From Dyella terrae (GTDB lineage: Bacteria > Pseudomonadota > Gammaproteobacteria > Xanthomonadales > Rhodanobacteraceae), in assembly GCF_022394535.1 (NCBI RefSeq), contig NZ_CP089414.1, positions 1,674,001 through 1,738,000 of the forward strand: a stretch of DNA of 64,000 nt, given 5' to 3'. Shown in pieces: positions 1 through 9,349 of the stretch. The notes below the pieces were generated by a model, which worked only from the letters and a program-made list of their open reading frames with translations, ran no database searches and was not told where the DNA came from. How positions within the stretch are numbered: the stretch's first letter is position 1; the number at the start of each line of letters is the position of its first letter. A program made the position numbers and the translations under genes.

Positions 1-687
1 TTGTCCCTCCTCGTCGAAATAGATGAGGACATTGCGCAGCATGGTGATGTCGAAGCGCGCAGCGCCATCCAGGCGCTTGTGCAGATGGTGTTCGCGGAAC
101 ACCACGTGCGCTCGCAAGGAGGGTGACGCCAGATAACCGTCGCCGCTTGGCTGGAAGTATCTGTTAAACAATTCCGGCTTCGCGCGCTTCAGCCCTTCGA
201 TGCTCTTGCCTTGGTAATGCCCGGCCTTGCCAGTCACCAACACGTGGCTCGCGATGTCGGTGGCAAGGATCTGATACTTGAACGCGGGGTGATGCTCGCG
301 GAACTCCTCGCAGAGCATGGCCATGGAGTACGCCTCTTCACCGGTGGAGGCGGCCGCGGACCAAAGCTGCAAAGTGGCCCCGCGATGCACCCGGAACCAC
401 TCCGGCAGCAAATGCTGCTGGAAGTGTTCCCAGATGCGTGGCGTACGGAAGAACGACGTCTCGTTGGTGGTCACCAGGTTGATGAAGGCGCCCACTTCTT
501 CTGGCTGCGCCTCCAGTACCGCCAGGTAATCACGGTAGCGGCAGAGTTCCAGTGCCTGCAGGCGGCGCCGTAGGCGCCCCTGCAGCAGGGTCCATTTCCT
601 GTCCGCCATATGGATACCGGTATGGCGTTGCACTTTGTCCAACAGGGCACGCTGGGTGCCTGCGTCAATCTCGTTTTCGATGTCCAC
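1..687 (-). CDS. cheR: Chemotaxis protein methyltransferase CheR (C-terminus cut by window edge)
   Basis: CheR transfers a methyl group from S-adenosylmethionine to glutamates in the signalling domain of chemoreceptors, setting adaptation together with CheB. The 229 visible codons show the family layout: a short N-terminal helical domain (about residues 10-75), then the start of the SAM-binding fold with the motif LWSAAASTGEEAYSMAM and, later, FDITMLRNVLIYF, where the usual Cys of the RNVLIYF motif is replaced. The GTG start at 687 was chosen because GAGGAG lies just upstream and only 10 bases separate it from the receptor gene; an internal ATG near 609 would remove part of the N-terminal domain. 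It is cotranscribed with the receptor. The gene runs off the left edge, so its end cannot be judged. Confidence 0.9.
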   Translation of the reverse strand, partial: MDIENEIDAGTQRALLDKVQRHTGIHMADRKWTLLQGRLRRRLQALELCRYRDYLAVLEAQPEEVGAFINLVTTNETSFFRTPRIWEHFQQHLLPEWFRVHRGATLQLWSAAASTGEEAYSMAMLCEEFREHHPAFKYQILATDIASHVLVTGKAGHYQGKSIEGLKRAKPELFNRYFQPSGDGYLASPSLRAHVVFREHHLHKRLDGAARFDITMLRNVLIYFDEEGQ

Positions 688-697
688 GACCGACTCC

Positions 698-2395
698 TCA
701 GACGACGAAACGCTGCACCATCCGGTTCAGTTCCTCCGCACCCTGCGTGAGCGAGGTGGTGGAGCGCGCGATGGTGTCGCACGACGCTGCCGATTTCTCG
801 GTCTCCTCGGCGACCTGCTGGATGGCCGTGCTCACTTCGCGCGCAGCTACTAATTGCTCGTCCGCACCGCAGGAGATTTCGGAGATGGCCTGTGTGGTGC
901 GCCCCACTCCCGCGACGATCTTCTCGAACGCTTCGCCGGCCTGCTTGGAGATTTCACTGCCCTGCGCCACGCGCTTCACCGATTCATTGATGAGCTTGGA
1001 GATTTCCTTGGTGGCCTGTGAGGAACGCTCCGCCAGCTTGCGCACTTCGTCTGCTACCACGGAGAAACCCAGGCCGTGTTCGCCGGCGCGCGCTGCCTCG
1101 ATGGCGGCATTGAACGCCAGCAGGTTGGTCTGGCTGGCGATCTCACCAATCACCTTGATGATCTCGCTGATGTCCTCGGACGACTTGTTGATCAACTCCA
1201 TCGCTTCGATGGAACGGGTGATCGCCTTGGCGCCTCGCTCAGCCTCTTGGTGCGTGTCCTTGGCAAGCTGGTCGGCGCTGCGCGAATTGGTGGCGATGGA
1301 ATTGATCGAGGCAGTGAGCTCCTCAATCGATGCATTCATCTCCTCCACGGTGGCACCGAGTAATTGCGCACCGCTTGCCACGGTGCTGGCACGACCGGAG
1401 ATGTCCTGTGAGCTGCCGGAGAAGCTACCCGCCGAGTCGACTACCTTGCCGATCACGCTGCGCAAGTCGCTCATCATCTGCTGGATGCCATCGGCGAGCT
1501 GATCGATGGGTTCGCTGCCTTCCACGCGCACTTCACCCGTCAGGTCGCCTTCCGCTGCCTTGCGCACGGTCTTGAGCAACGCCTCGACCTTGCGCTGGTC
1601 ATCGGCGGCGCGCAGCTTCACGCTCTCTTCCAGCTCCACTTGTGCGGTGACATCGGTGGCGAACTTCACCACCTTGGACAAGCGGCCGTTGCCGTCGTAG
1701 ATCGGGTTATAGGTGGCCTGGATCCAGATCACGCGACCGCCCTTACCCAGGCGCTTGTAGCGCCCCGCATCGAACTCGCCGCGATTGAGCTTGGCCCAGA
1801 AATCCGCATAAGCCGAACTGGCCGTGTAGCTTTCTTCGCAGAACATGCGGTGGTGGTGGCCCTGGATTTCATCCAGCTCGTACCCCAACGCCTTGAGGAA
1901 GTTGTCGTTGGCGGCCAGCACGTGGCCGCTCAGATCGAATTCGATCATGGCCTGCGCCTTATTGATGGCGTTGACCTTGCCTTCGTACTCGGCCTTTTCC
2001 TGACGGCTGGCGGTGACGTCAGTGGCGAACTTCACCACCTTGTACGGCTTGCCGCTCTCGTCGAAGACTGGGTTATACGAGGCATTGATCCACACCTCGC
2101 GCCCGTCGCCGCCGATGCGTTTGTACTCGCCGCGATCAACGATGCCCTTGCCGAGGTTCTCCCAGAACTTCTTGTACGCAGCGCTGGCGGCGTAAGCGGG
2201 TTCGCAGAAGATGCGGTGATGCTGGCCGCGGATATCTTCCAACGTGTAGCCGAGCGCGTTGAGGAAATTGTCGTTGGCGTGGAGGATCTTCCCTTTCAGG
2301 TCGAACTCAATCACCGCCTGGACCTTGTTGAGCGCTTCGTTGACTGCACGCAACTCATGCGGCTCAAGCTGCATATCCGGTGTCTCTTTACCCAT
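698..2395 (-). CDS. Soluble methyl-accepting chemotaxis protein with two PAS domains
   Basis: A 565-residue chemoreceptor. Two tandem PAS domains (about residues 10-120 and 130-245) are clearly a duplication: both contain an ANDNFL..LGY segment and both end in [16 protein letters not shown]-like linker (about 265-320) and the MCP signalling hairpin follow, with the tip [19 protein letters not shown]. No membrane segment or signal peptide is visible, so it probably senses an internal cue such as redox state, oxygen or energy, as PAS-MCP proteins of the BdlA/Aer type do. The cofactor cannot be told from sequence. The ATG at 2395 follows GGAGAGG; an in-frame upstream TTG extension has no family similarity. 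cheR follows after 10 bases, and a sigma-28-type promoter lies about 160 bases upstream. Confidence 0.92.
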   Translation of the reverse strand: MGKETPDMQLEPHELRAVNEALNKVQAVIEFDLKGKILHANDNFLNALGYTLEDIRGQHHRIFCEPAYAASAAYKKFWENLGKGIVDRGEYKRIGGDGREVWINASYNPVFDESGKPYKVVKFATDVTASRQEKAEYEGKVNAINKAQAMIEFDLSGHVLAANDNFLKALGYELDEIQGHHHRMFCEESYTASSAYADFWAKLNRGEFDAGRYKRLGKGGRVIWIQATYNPIYDGNGRLSKVVKFATDVTAQVELEESVKLRAADDQRKVEALLKTVRKAAEGDLTGEVRVEGSEPIDQLADGIQQMMSDLRSVIGKVVDSAGSFSGSSQDISGRASTVASGAQLLGATVEEMNASIEELTASINSIATNSRSADQLAKDTHQEAERGAKAITRSIEAMELINKSSEDISEIIKVIGEIASQTNLLAFNAAIEAARAGEHGLGFSVVADEVRKLAERSSQATKEISKLINESVKRVAQGSEISKQAGEAFEKIVAGVGRTTQAISEISCGADEQLVAAREVSTAIQQVAEETEKSAASCDTIARSTTSLTQGAEELNRMVQRFVV

Positions 2396-2552
2396 GGCCC
2401 CTCTCCATCGTTGGTAAAAACGCAGACCGAGAAATCGGTGCGGGAGAGGACCGGATGCGTTGTACCAACGACGCCAAGGCCTGCCACTACGTGCCCGGCA
2501 TCCCCGCGCGGGCACGGTAAGCAACCTCTATGTCCTCCCCCTGCGTTGAGGG

Positions 2553-2580
2553 ATATCGGCGTGAGGGGGAGCTGCCTTTA
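2553..2580 (-). promoter_or_regulatory. Sigma-28 (FliA) type promoter for the chemoreceptor-cheR operon
   Basis: Read on the minus strand, this is TAAAG, exactly 15 bases, then GCCGATAT. The flagellar sigma-28 consensus is TAAAG(TTT), about 15 bases between the core motifs, then GCCGATAA. It points at the receptor gene and leaves a leader of roughly 150 bases. It would place the receptor and cheR in the late flagellar/chemotaxis regulon. Confidence 0.75.
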
Positions 2581-2760
2581 GGGGCAAATTTCCGCGAAAA
2601 ATCCTTGGCTTCTGTGAGTTTCGTGAGAAATCGGCATGGATCGATTCAGCGGGTAGGCGTGGCCTGCCATTTGAATCGAGATAATGTGACCGGCATCGCA
2701 AAATGGGAGCGCTCGCTCTTTGCGCATCTGTCGAACGGCCTATGGCTTACGGCGGAGCCT

Positions 2761-2839
2761 GTTAACGCTATTGGCGTGGCCCGCGTTGCTCGTCTAGCGG
2801 CTAAAAAGCCCCCAGCGCGGGCCACGCCAAAGCGTTACC
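2761..2839. terminator. Long stem-loop downstream of the alpha/beta hydrolase gene
   Basis: Arms at 2761-2785 and 2816-2839 pair over about 24 bp with one bulge; the inner 15 bp (TTGGCGTGGCCCGCG and its complement) are perfect. The loop holds a smaller hairpin around GGCTAAAAAGCC. It begins 15 bases beyond the hydrolase stop codon, where a terminator or mRNA 3'-end stabiliser would be expected. No T-run directly follows the long stem, so intrinsic termination is not certain. Confidence 0.5.
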
Positions 2840-2854
2840 AAGCCATCACCCATG

Positions 2855-4129
2855 TCACGGGATACGTTCGCCCGTGCCGTACGGCGGCTTGTCGCTCTGA
2901 CGGATCCAGTCCGCCAGCAGGCGGAAATAGCCGTCCGTGATGCGCGTGACATGACGGGTGCCGTCGGCGTCCTGGGTGAACTCGTACATACCGTGGTCGG
3001 TGTGCGGGTACACGTAAAGGTCGATCGGCTTGCCTTCGCGCTTCAGCCCCGTCAGGCGCTCGCGGGTGAGGGCTTCAGGCGCGTCCCGGTCCTCGCCGGC
3101 AAGCACCCACAGCTGGGGAATATCCAGGGCCCGGATCGCCGCGACGGCGTCGTAATGCCAGTCGATGTTGAGATTGTCGTAGCGCGGCGCACCGGTACGA
3201 CGCAGGTCCGTTTCGTCTTCCGCCAGCAGCTCGCCGGTGTATTCGCCTTCGATGGTGTGCAACCAGGGCTCGCTGACGAACTTGCGCTTCACCGCGGCGA
3301 GCTGCTCATAGCCTGCCGTGAAGTGCGAGGCCATGACGGCACCGGTGGCGTCGGTGACTTCGCGCACACGAGCGATGGCGGCTGCGTCGTAACCCTTCTC
3401 CTGCATCTCTACCACGGCCTGCTGCTGGTCTTCTTCTAGCGGCGTCATCACCAGGCCAAAACCCACCTCGACAAAATCGGCGTGCGCAAGGGCCGCCGCG
3501 CGCGGCGCCACCCAACCACCCTGGCTGCCGCCGAAAAAGCCCGCGCGCGAATAGCGACCCGCGGCGAGCTTGCGCGCCTCTTGCAACGCCGCTGCGGCGT
3601 CGTCGGCGAGCAGTTCGAAGCTCTGCGTGTAATCACCACCGGAGCCGCCAGTGCCACGCTTGTCGTACGCAAACACAGCCAGGCCCTGCGCGGCGAACAT
3701 ATAGGGGTAGTAGCCGCCGATGGCCGGTGTCTTCTCGGAGCCATGCACGAACACTACTAACGGCTGCTTGCCTTTCGACTGCGCGGGCTCGATCAGCATG
3801 CCGGCGAGCTCGGTGCCGTGGCTCTTGAAACGCGTAGGTGTCTCGCGCAGCGTCCATGCGGGCTGCGTGGCGTAGTGCCCATCATCCTGGCGCACGCTCA
3901 CCGCACCCTGCTCGCAACGCACGGGCGCATTGGGCGCATTGACGTTGCCGCGCCGACCATCGAGAAAGGTGTAACGCTCTGGCGCCTGCGCGCCATCCCC
4001 TGTCGGGTTGGAGATCACCACGGGTGGCTTGCCGGTTTCCCCATACACGCCGTAACGACAAGATGGCGATGCGGCCAAACTGGCGCCGGCGAATGACAGG
4101 CACAGCAAACCTGCAACAACGTGCTTCAT
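2855..4129 (-). CDS. Secreted alpha/beta hydrolase (esterase/peptidase-like)
   Basis: A 424-residue protein starting with the signal peptide MKHVVAGLLCLSFAGASLAA and probably exported. From about residue 115 it has an alpha/beta-hydrolase fold: oxyanion strand PLVVFVHGSEKTP, the nucleophile elbow GGSQGG (Ser around residue 200), a likely acid in LAGEDRDAPE and a catalytic His in YPHTDHGMYEF near the C-terminus. The N-terminal 100 residues contain two lone cysteines and no recognised domain. The family includes esterases, dienelactone hydrolases and prolyl-oligopeptidase-like enzymes; the substrate cannot be inferred. The next gene upstream, another secreted serine hydrolase, ends 70 bases before it in the same direction, so the two may be cotranscribed. 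Confidence 0.8.
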   Translation of the reverse strand: MKHVVAGLLCLSFAGASLAASPSCRYGVYGETGKPPVVISNPTGDGAQAPERYTFLDGRRGNVNAPNAPVRCEQGAVSVRQDDGHYATQPAWTLRETPTRFKSHGTELAGMLIEPAQSKGKQPLVVFVHGSEKTPAIGGYYPYMFAAQGLAVFAYDKRGTGGSGGDYTQSFELLADDAAAALQEARKLAAGRYSRAGFFGGSQGGWVAPRAAALAHADFVEVGFGLVMTPLEEDQQQAVVEMQEKGYDAAAIARVREVTDATGAVMASHFTAGYEQLAAVKRKFVSEPWLHTIEGEYTGELLAEDETDLRRTGAPRYDNLNIDWHYDAVAAIRALDIPQLWVLAGEDRDAPEALTRERLTGLKREGKPIDLYVYPHTDHGMYEFTQDADGTRHVTRITDGYFRLLADWIRQSDKPPYGTGERIP

Positions 4130-4199
4130 GGGGGTACCGCTCCGTGGTGGGGACGCCGCCACTATAGGCAGCGCCCCTATGCAGCGCCCCTGCTGTTGG

Positions 4200-5844
4200 T
4201 CAGGGCTTGCCTTCCTTGACCGGAGCGAGACGAAGATCCTGGAAGTCGAAGCTGAAGTCAGTCAACGGCGACACCGGCTCCATGCGTACTTCACGCACCT
4301 TGCCGTCTGCATCGAGCGAGTAGCTGACGAAGGCATCTGCATTGAGTGCGCGATCATCCCAGCGCACGATGAAAGTGTCGTGCTGCCATGGCGTCATGGT
4401 GCCTACCAGCTGCGCGGTCTTGGAAAACACCATGCGCAGCTTGCCGCCCTGCTGGCTCACCACGATGTCGCCATACCAGGGATCGCGGAAGGTACCGGCA
4501 TAACCCGGCAGCGAGAGCGACGGCTTGCCACTCTTGTCGCGCGCGGCCTCATGCATCTTCCAGCTGTTGTCGGCGTTACCTTCGGACTTCTTCACCGCGG
4601 CAGCGTACGCAGCCACCCAGTCGGTCTTGTCCTTGCCCAGATAAGCATCGAGCACGCGATAGGTGACAGCGTTGAATGCAGCACCCGATTCCTGGTTGGT
4701 CAGCACCACCACACCGAGGTTGAGCTCAGGCACCAGCGTCACGCGTGACACCATGCCCGGCCAACCACCGGTGTGCCACACCAGTCGCTGGCCCTGGTAA
4801 TCGGAAAGGAACCAGCCCTCGCCGTAGCCCGCGAAGTTGGGACGAATGGCCTTGAGCTCCGGCACCGGCGGCTCGGAAATCTTCATCGGCGTAAGCATCG
4901 ACCACATCTGCTTCTGGCTGTCCGCGGAGAACAGCGGCTTGCCGTCGGGCAACATGCCACCGGCAAGTTGCACGTTCATCCATTTGGCCATGTCATGCAC
5001 GCTGGCATAGATGCCGCCCGCGCCAGAGTTGTTCGACCACGCCATCGGCGGCACCGGCTTCAACTCGGTGAAGTTGAACTTGGCGTGGCCCATGGCCACG
5101 TCCATGCCGGGCTTGAGCTGCGACATGTCGATCAGTGATTCGTCCATGCCCACCGGGGCGAAGACGCGATGGGTGATGAAGTCCGTATAGCTCTGCCCTG
5201 ACACTTGCTCGATCACCAGCGTGGCGACCGCGAACAGGATGTTGTCGTAGGCAGTAGGCACTACGGAAACTGGTGGCGAGCGGTACGTTGCGCAGACGCT
5301 GCACCACGTCCTTGGTGGAGTACGAGGTCGGTGGCCAATACAGCAGATCGCCCGCACCAAGACCCAGCCCGCTGCGATGCGCCAGCAGGTCGCGAATGCG
5401 CATTTCGCGCGTCACGTACGGATCGGACATCTGGAACCACGGCAGGTGGTCGATCACGCGATCATCCATGTTGAGCTTGCCTTCCTCGGCCAGCATCTGC
5501 AGCGCGGCGGCAGTGAATGCCTTGGTATTGGAGGCGATGGCGAACCGCGTGCGTGCATCGACTGCTTCGGGCTTGCCCAACTCGCGCAGACCGTAGCCTT
5601 GTTCCAGCACGACATGCCCGTCCTTGACGATGGCCACGGCGATGCCCGGCACATCGAACTGCTTGCGCACGCTGTCGACGTAGGCGGAGAAATCCTGCAA
5701 CTGCCCCGGCAACGCGGGCTGTGCCTGACTGGTTGCGGCCGCAGGCGCCACCGATGCCGGCGCCGTCTGCGCCCACACCGGCGCAGTCAGGAACAGCAGC
5801 GCGCAATAACCCGCCACGCGCGGGGAAAGGGTTCGCAGAAACAT
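4200..5844 (-). pseudogene. Beta-lactamase-family serine hydrolase, interrupted by a +1 frameshift
   Basis: Two overlapping frames together encode one class C beta-lactamase/penicillin-binding-type hydrolase. The N-terminal part (5844 down to about 5260) has the signal peptide MFLRTLSPRVAGYCALLFL and the SxxK motif SNTK (residues 105-108). The C-terminal part (about 5247 to 4200) has the YxN-like element AYDN, the KTG equivalent HTGG and a C-terminal beta-rich domain (DUF3471-like). The frame changes at 5247-5260, where the 7-mer GTAGGCA occurs twice in tandem. Removing one base or one 7-mer restores a reading frame of about 545-547 codons, the normal length. Family members act as esterases, D-amino-acid peptidases or carboxypeptidases in the periplasm. 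Whether this is a real mutation, phase variation or an assembly error cannot be decided here. Confidence 0.8.
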
Positions 5845-5982
5845 TCGGCCACTCCACAACGGCAAAGACCACCACTATCGAGGCAAAGCGATTCCTGATC
5901 CAGCACTGAAAGTCACGCCGCGTAGCGTCTCGACGCCGTGCGCCTCAGCACGGATCATGCAACGTTGCATTGAGGAGTTTGC

Positions 5983-6775
5983 ATGAACGACTTGGCCGAA
6001 TGGATCGCCACCCACGCCCTGCCCGTCTGGGCGGCCCTGTTGATAGCCGCCCTTTTGGTGGGCGACGTGGCATGGCAATGGAATCGCCAGCATGGCGAAC
6101 GAACCGCGGCGGTCGGTGGTCGGCCTGTCGCTGTCCGCGGCGTCACCGCCTTGTTCCTGCTGGTGTCGATGGGCCTGTTGTTCGCGGCTATCGCTGTGGC
6201 GCTGAAGGAGGAAGCCACGCGCTGGCTGCCCTCCTTCGACCAGTCGTTGGCCGAAGACCTGCACAGCAGCATGCAGCCCGGTGTGTTGAGAGCGGTGGCT
6301 GCCGTGTCCCATCTCAGGCGATCTGGGTTCGGTGGCCGCCGCGACGGCGGTGATCCTCGCTGTCCTGCTGCTGCGCAGGCATCTGCGACTGGCGACCTGC
6401 TGGGCCATCGCCATGGTGGGTATCGTGCCGATCAACAGCGGCCTGAAGGCGCTGTTCCAGCGTCCGCGTCCGCTGGACAATCACGGCTTCATGGTCGAAC
6501 ACGGCTGGAGCTTTCCCAGCGGGCACGCATTCGGCGCCATCGTGTTCTACGGCATGCTGGCCTACGTGCTGCTCCGCCTGCTGCCCCATCGCTGGCACCG
6601 CTGGGTGATTGCGGGTGCCGTTGCGATGGTGGGCGTGATCGGCCTGAGCCGGATCGTGCTACAGGTCCACTACTTCAGCGACGTCATGGCCGGTTACGTC
6701 AGCGGCATGGCATGGCTGGCGGTGTGCCTTGGCGGTGCTGAGTGGTGGCGGCTGCGTACCTCAACGCAACCGTAG
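5983..6775 (+). pseudogene. PAP2-family membrane phosphatase, interrupted by a +1 frameshift
   Basis: The ATG at 5983 has a strong TTGAGGAG ribosome binding site. The first frame encodes two membrane segments and a connecting loop up to about residue 111 (AAVSHL). The sequence then continues in another frame with the complete phosphatase core: KALFQRPRP (KxxxxxxRP motif), SFPSGHAFG (PSGH) and SRIVLQVHYFSDV (SRxxxxxHxxxD). Deleting the A at about 6316 joins the frames as VSHL-GDLGSVAAATAV and gives 263 residues, a normal PAP2 length. Such enzymes dephosphorylate phosphatidic acid, undecaprenyl pyrophosphate or related lipids at the membrane. It diverges from the preceding serine hydrolase. It is either a fresh pseudogene or contains a sequencing error. 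Confidence 0.8.
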
Positions 6776-6969
6776 GAGCACCATATTGGCCGGATCGTTG
6801 CTGTCCGCATTGTTCGCCGCGCTGGGCTTGCGCCGCGCGAACAAGCCGGACATGGCGCGTGTGCTTTCGTCCTAGAGAATCAGGATGCGTTCGGACGGAC
6901 AGTCATGCGGCTTGCAAGCGGTGGCCAGCAAAAGGCGACGTCGCACGAGCGACGCCGCCATACCATCGA
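6776..6969. other. Short intergenic region with a possible 29-codon ORF
   Basis: A TTG codon at 6786, seven bases after AGGAG, opens a 29-residue frame ending at 6875. It is hydrophobic and then basic (SLLSALFAALGLRRANKP). I recognise no family, and it is as likely to be chance as a small membrane peptide. No convincing terminator is seen between the phosphatase and the convergent E1 gene. Confidence 0.2.
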
Positions 6970-9237
6970 TCAGGCCAGCTTACGCGCCGCAGCCACCACA
7001 TCGGCGTCGCCCGGCAACACCAGCAAGGCCGCGCCGGCGAGTGGCGTGTAGGTATCCTCACCCACCACGCGTTCCAGCGGCGTGGCGCCGGAGCCGCCTT
7101 CCACGATGGCGGTGATGATGCCCTCGCCTACGCCTGCGCTGCGACGACCTTCGTCCAGCACGATGATGCGCTTGGCCGACTTTGCTTGCGCTGCAATGAA
7201 GGCATTGTTGAGGGGCGCCAGCCAGCGTAGATCCACCACGCGCACCTTCCAGCCGAGTTCGGCTTCGATGGTGCGTGCCGCGCGTAGCGACATCGTCACG
7301 CCGTTGCCGAAGGTGAACACAACAAGATCGTTGGCCGCTTCGTTGTAAATGCGGCCTTCGCCCAGCGGCATGGCCTCGCCCGGCGCGGGGTAGGCAAACT
7401 GCCACTGGCCATCGCCTGCGTCATACAAATCCTTGGTCATGTACAGCGCAATGGGTTCGAGGTAGGCGCACACACGCCCATCGACCTTGGCCAACGCCGT
7501 CATCGTGCGCAACATGGTCGCTGCGTCGTCGCCGCGACTCGGGCAACCCACAACGAGCCCGGGAATATCACGCAGTGCGGCGATGGAATTGTCGTTGTGG
7601 AAGTGGCCGCCGAAACCCTTCTGGTAACCCAGACTGGCCACGCGCATCACCATCGGGTTGCGATACTGATCATTGGAGAAGAACTGCAACGACGCCGCTT
7701 CACCGCGGATCTGGTCGCAGGCGTTATGGAAGTACGCCAGGTACTGGATCTCGGGCAGCGGCAGCATGCCCATGTTGGCGTAGCCCTGTGCCAGACCCAG
7801 GATGATGGTCTCGTCCAGCAGCGTGTTGAACACGCGGCTGCCCTTGAAAGCTTTCTGCAGACCCTTGGTGACGGTGTATACGCCACCCTTCTGCGCCACG
7901 TCCTCGCCAAACAGCAGCGACTCGGGATACTTGGCCATGATGTCGTGCAACGCCTGACCGATCTGGATGGCCAGATGACGCGGCGGCTGTTTTTCCGGCA
8001 GCTTCTCTTCGCTGCCGAAGGCGGCGACACGGCGCTCCTGGTAATCGACGCGCTCGGCTTCGGCCTTCACCGCGTCGGGCGTGTACGGCGCCAGCGGCTT
8101 CATCACTTGCTCAAGTGTGCTCAGGCGCGGACGGCGGTCTGCATCTTCGGCGGCTTCGAAGCAACGCTTGCGGGTCGCTTCGTTCAGCGCGAGCAGCGAT
8201 TCCTTCGTGTACAGGCCGGACGACAACGCGATCTCTGCCGAACGCAGCAACGGGTCGGTCGCTTCGACGGCAAACAGTTCTTCCACACTGCGCCATTCGA
8301 TCTCGAAATCGGTGCCGGCGTGGCCCATCACGCGCGTGGTGCGCAGATGCAGGAAGGTCGGGCGGCGCGTGGTGCGGCAGTGCTCCACCGCCTGCTGCAC
8401 CTGTGCATAGCCGCCGGCGAGATCCAGGCCATCGGCATAGAAATAGTCGAGATCGGCACGATGACGGAAATTATTTGCCACCCAGCCGCTCGGCGTCCTC
8501 ACCGAAATACCGATGCCGTTGTCCTCGCACACGTAAAGCACTGGCGCGGGCAGCTTCTGGTAAGCCGTCCAGCCCGCGGCGTTGAATGCGGTCTGCGCGG
8601 TGGCGTGATTGGACGACGCGTCACCGAACGAGCAGATGGCGATGCTGTCCTCAGGGATCGGCAGCGTATGGCCGATACGGCGCGCCTGTTCGATAGCAAC
8701 GGCCGTGCCCAGTGCCTTCGGCAAATGCGAAGCGATAGTGGACGTCTGCGGCAACACCCAGAGCGGCTTGCTGCCCCACACTTTGTGGCGACCACCGGAG
8801 GCGGGATCATCCATGCTTGCAGCAAACGACAGCGCCGAATCCATCACCGGATCCATGCCAGGCAGCTTACGGAAGCGCTCGGCCATGAAGCCGCCGGAAC
8901 GGTAATGCAGGAAGGCCGGGTCGGTATGGCGCGTGAGGCGCGCAACCATGGCGTTGCCTTCATGGCCGCTGGAGCCGATGGTGTAGAACACCTTGTTCTG
9001 CACGCGCAGCACGCGCGCCATCAGGTCCAGGTGACGGCTGATCAGCTGCGACTCCAGTAGTTCGCAGAAGCCCCGCGCGTTGAGTTCGCTGCCCGGCAAC
9101 ACCGGCGCGTCATCACCACCGGGCTGATGTACTTCACCCTGCCAGAGCTGCACGAACTCGGTGAAGTTCTGGTCGACGATCTCGGCGCGATTGAAACCCT
9201 TGTGGCGTCCCGTGAGGGAGTACGGAATGGCGGTCAT
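6970..9237 (-). CDS. Branched-chain 2-oxoacid dehydrogenase E1, fused alpha and beta subunits
   Basis: A 755-residue thiamine-diphosphate enzyme that decarboxylates branched-chain 2-oxo acids (from Leu/Ile/Val) and passes the acyl group to E2 lipoate. The N-terminal half (about residues 50-400) is E1-alpha, with the TPP motif beginning at Gly205-Asp206 (GDASSN) and closing at Asn240 (CEDNG). The C-terminal half (about 420-755) is E1-beta, with ESLLFGEDVAQKGGVYTVT and later DLRWLAPLN. In many bacteria these are two genes; here they form one polypeptide. The ATG at 9237 has only a weak ribosome binding site. Neither E2 nor E3 is adjacent. Specificity could also be for pyruvate or acetoin, but the sequence looks most like the 2-oxoisovalerate type. 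Confidence 0.85.
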   Translation of the reverse strand: MTAIPYSLTGRHKGFNRAEIVDQNFTEFVQLWQGEVHQPGGDDAPVLPGSELNARGFCELLESQLISRHLDLMARVLRVQNKVFYTIGSSGHEGNAMVARLTRHTDPAFLHYRSGGFMAERFRKLPGMDPVMDSALSFAASMDDPASGGRHKVWGSKPLWVLPQTSTIASHLPKALGTAVAIEQARRIGHTLPIPEDSIAICSFGDASSNHATAQTAFNAAGWTAYQKLPAPVLYVCEDNGIGISVRTPSGWVANNFRHRADLDYFYADGLDLAGGYAQVQQAVEHCRTTRRPTFLHLRTTRVMGHAGTDFEIEWRSVEELFAVEATDPLLRSAEIALSSGLYTKESLLALNEATRKRCFEAAEDADRRPRLSTLEQVMKPLAPYTPDAVKAEAERVDYQERRVAAFGSEEKLPEKQPPRHLAIQIGQALHDIMAKYPESLLFGEDVAQKGGVYTVTKGLQKAFKGSRVFNTLLDETIILGLAQGYANMGMLPLPEIQYLAYFHNACDQIRGEAASLQFFSNDQYRNPMVMRVASLGYQKGFGGHFHNDNSIAALRDIPGLVVGCPSRGDDAATMLRTMTALAKVDGRVCAYLEPIALYMTKDLYDAGDGQWQFAYPAPGEAMPLGEGRIYNEAANDLVVFTFGNGVTMSLRAARTIEAELGWKVRVVDLRWLAPLNNAFIAAQAKSAKRIIVLDEGRRSAGVGEGIITAIVEGGSGATPLERVVGEDTYTPLAGAALLVLPGDADVVAAARKLA

Positions 9238-9349
9238 GATGTCTCGTCAACAAGCAGCCGTGAGGCGGCAATCAGGGGATTATTGGGTTGCGGGCAACAC
9301 ACGCGCCAGTACGGTGCGTGGAGCGATTCAGGCGGGCGTGCATTTCGCT

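Noticed and set aside
6786..6875. 29-codon hydrophobic ORF as a real gene
   Set aside because: TTG start and no family; not better than chance.
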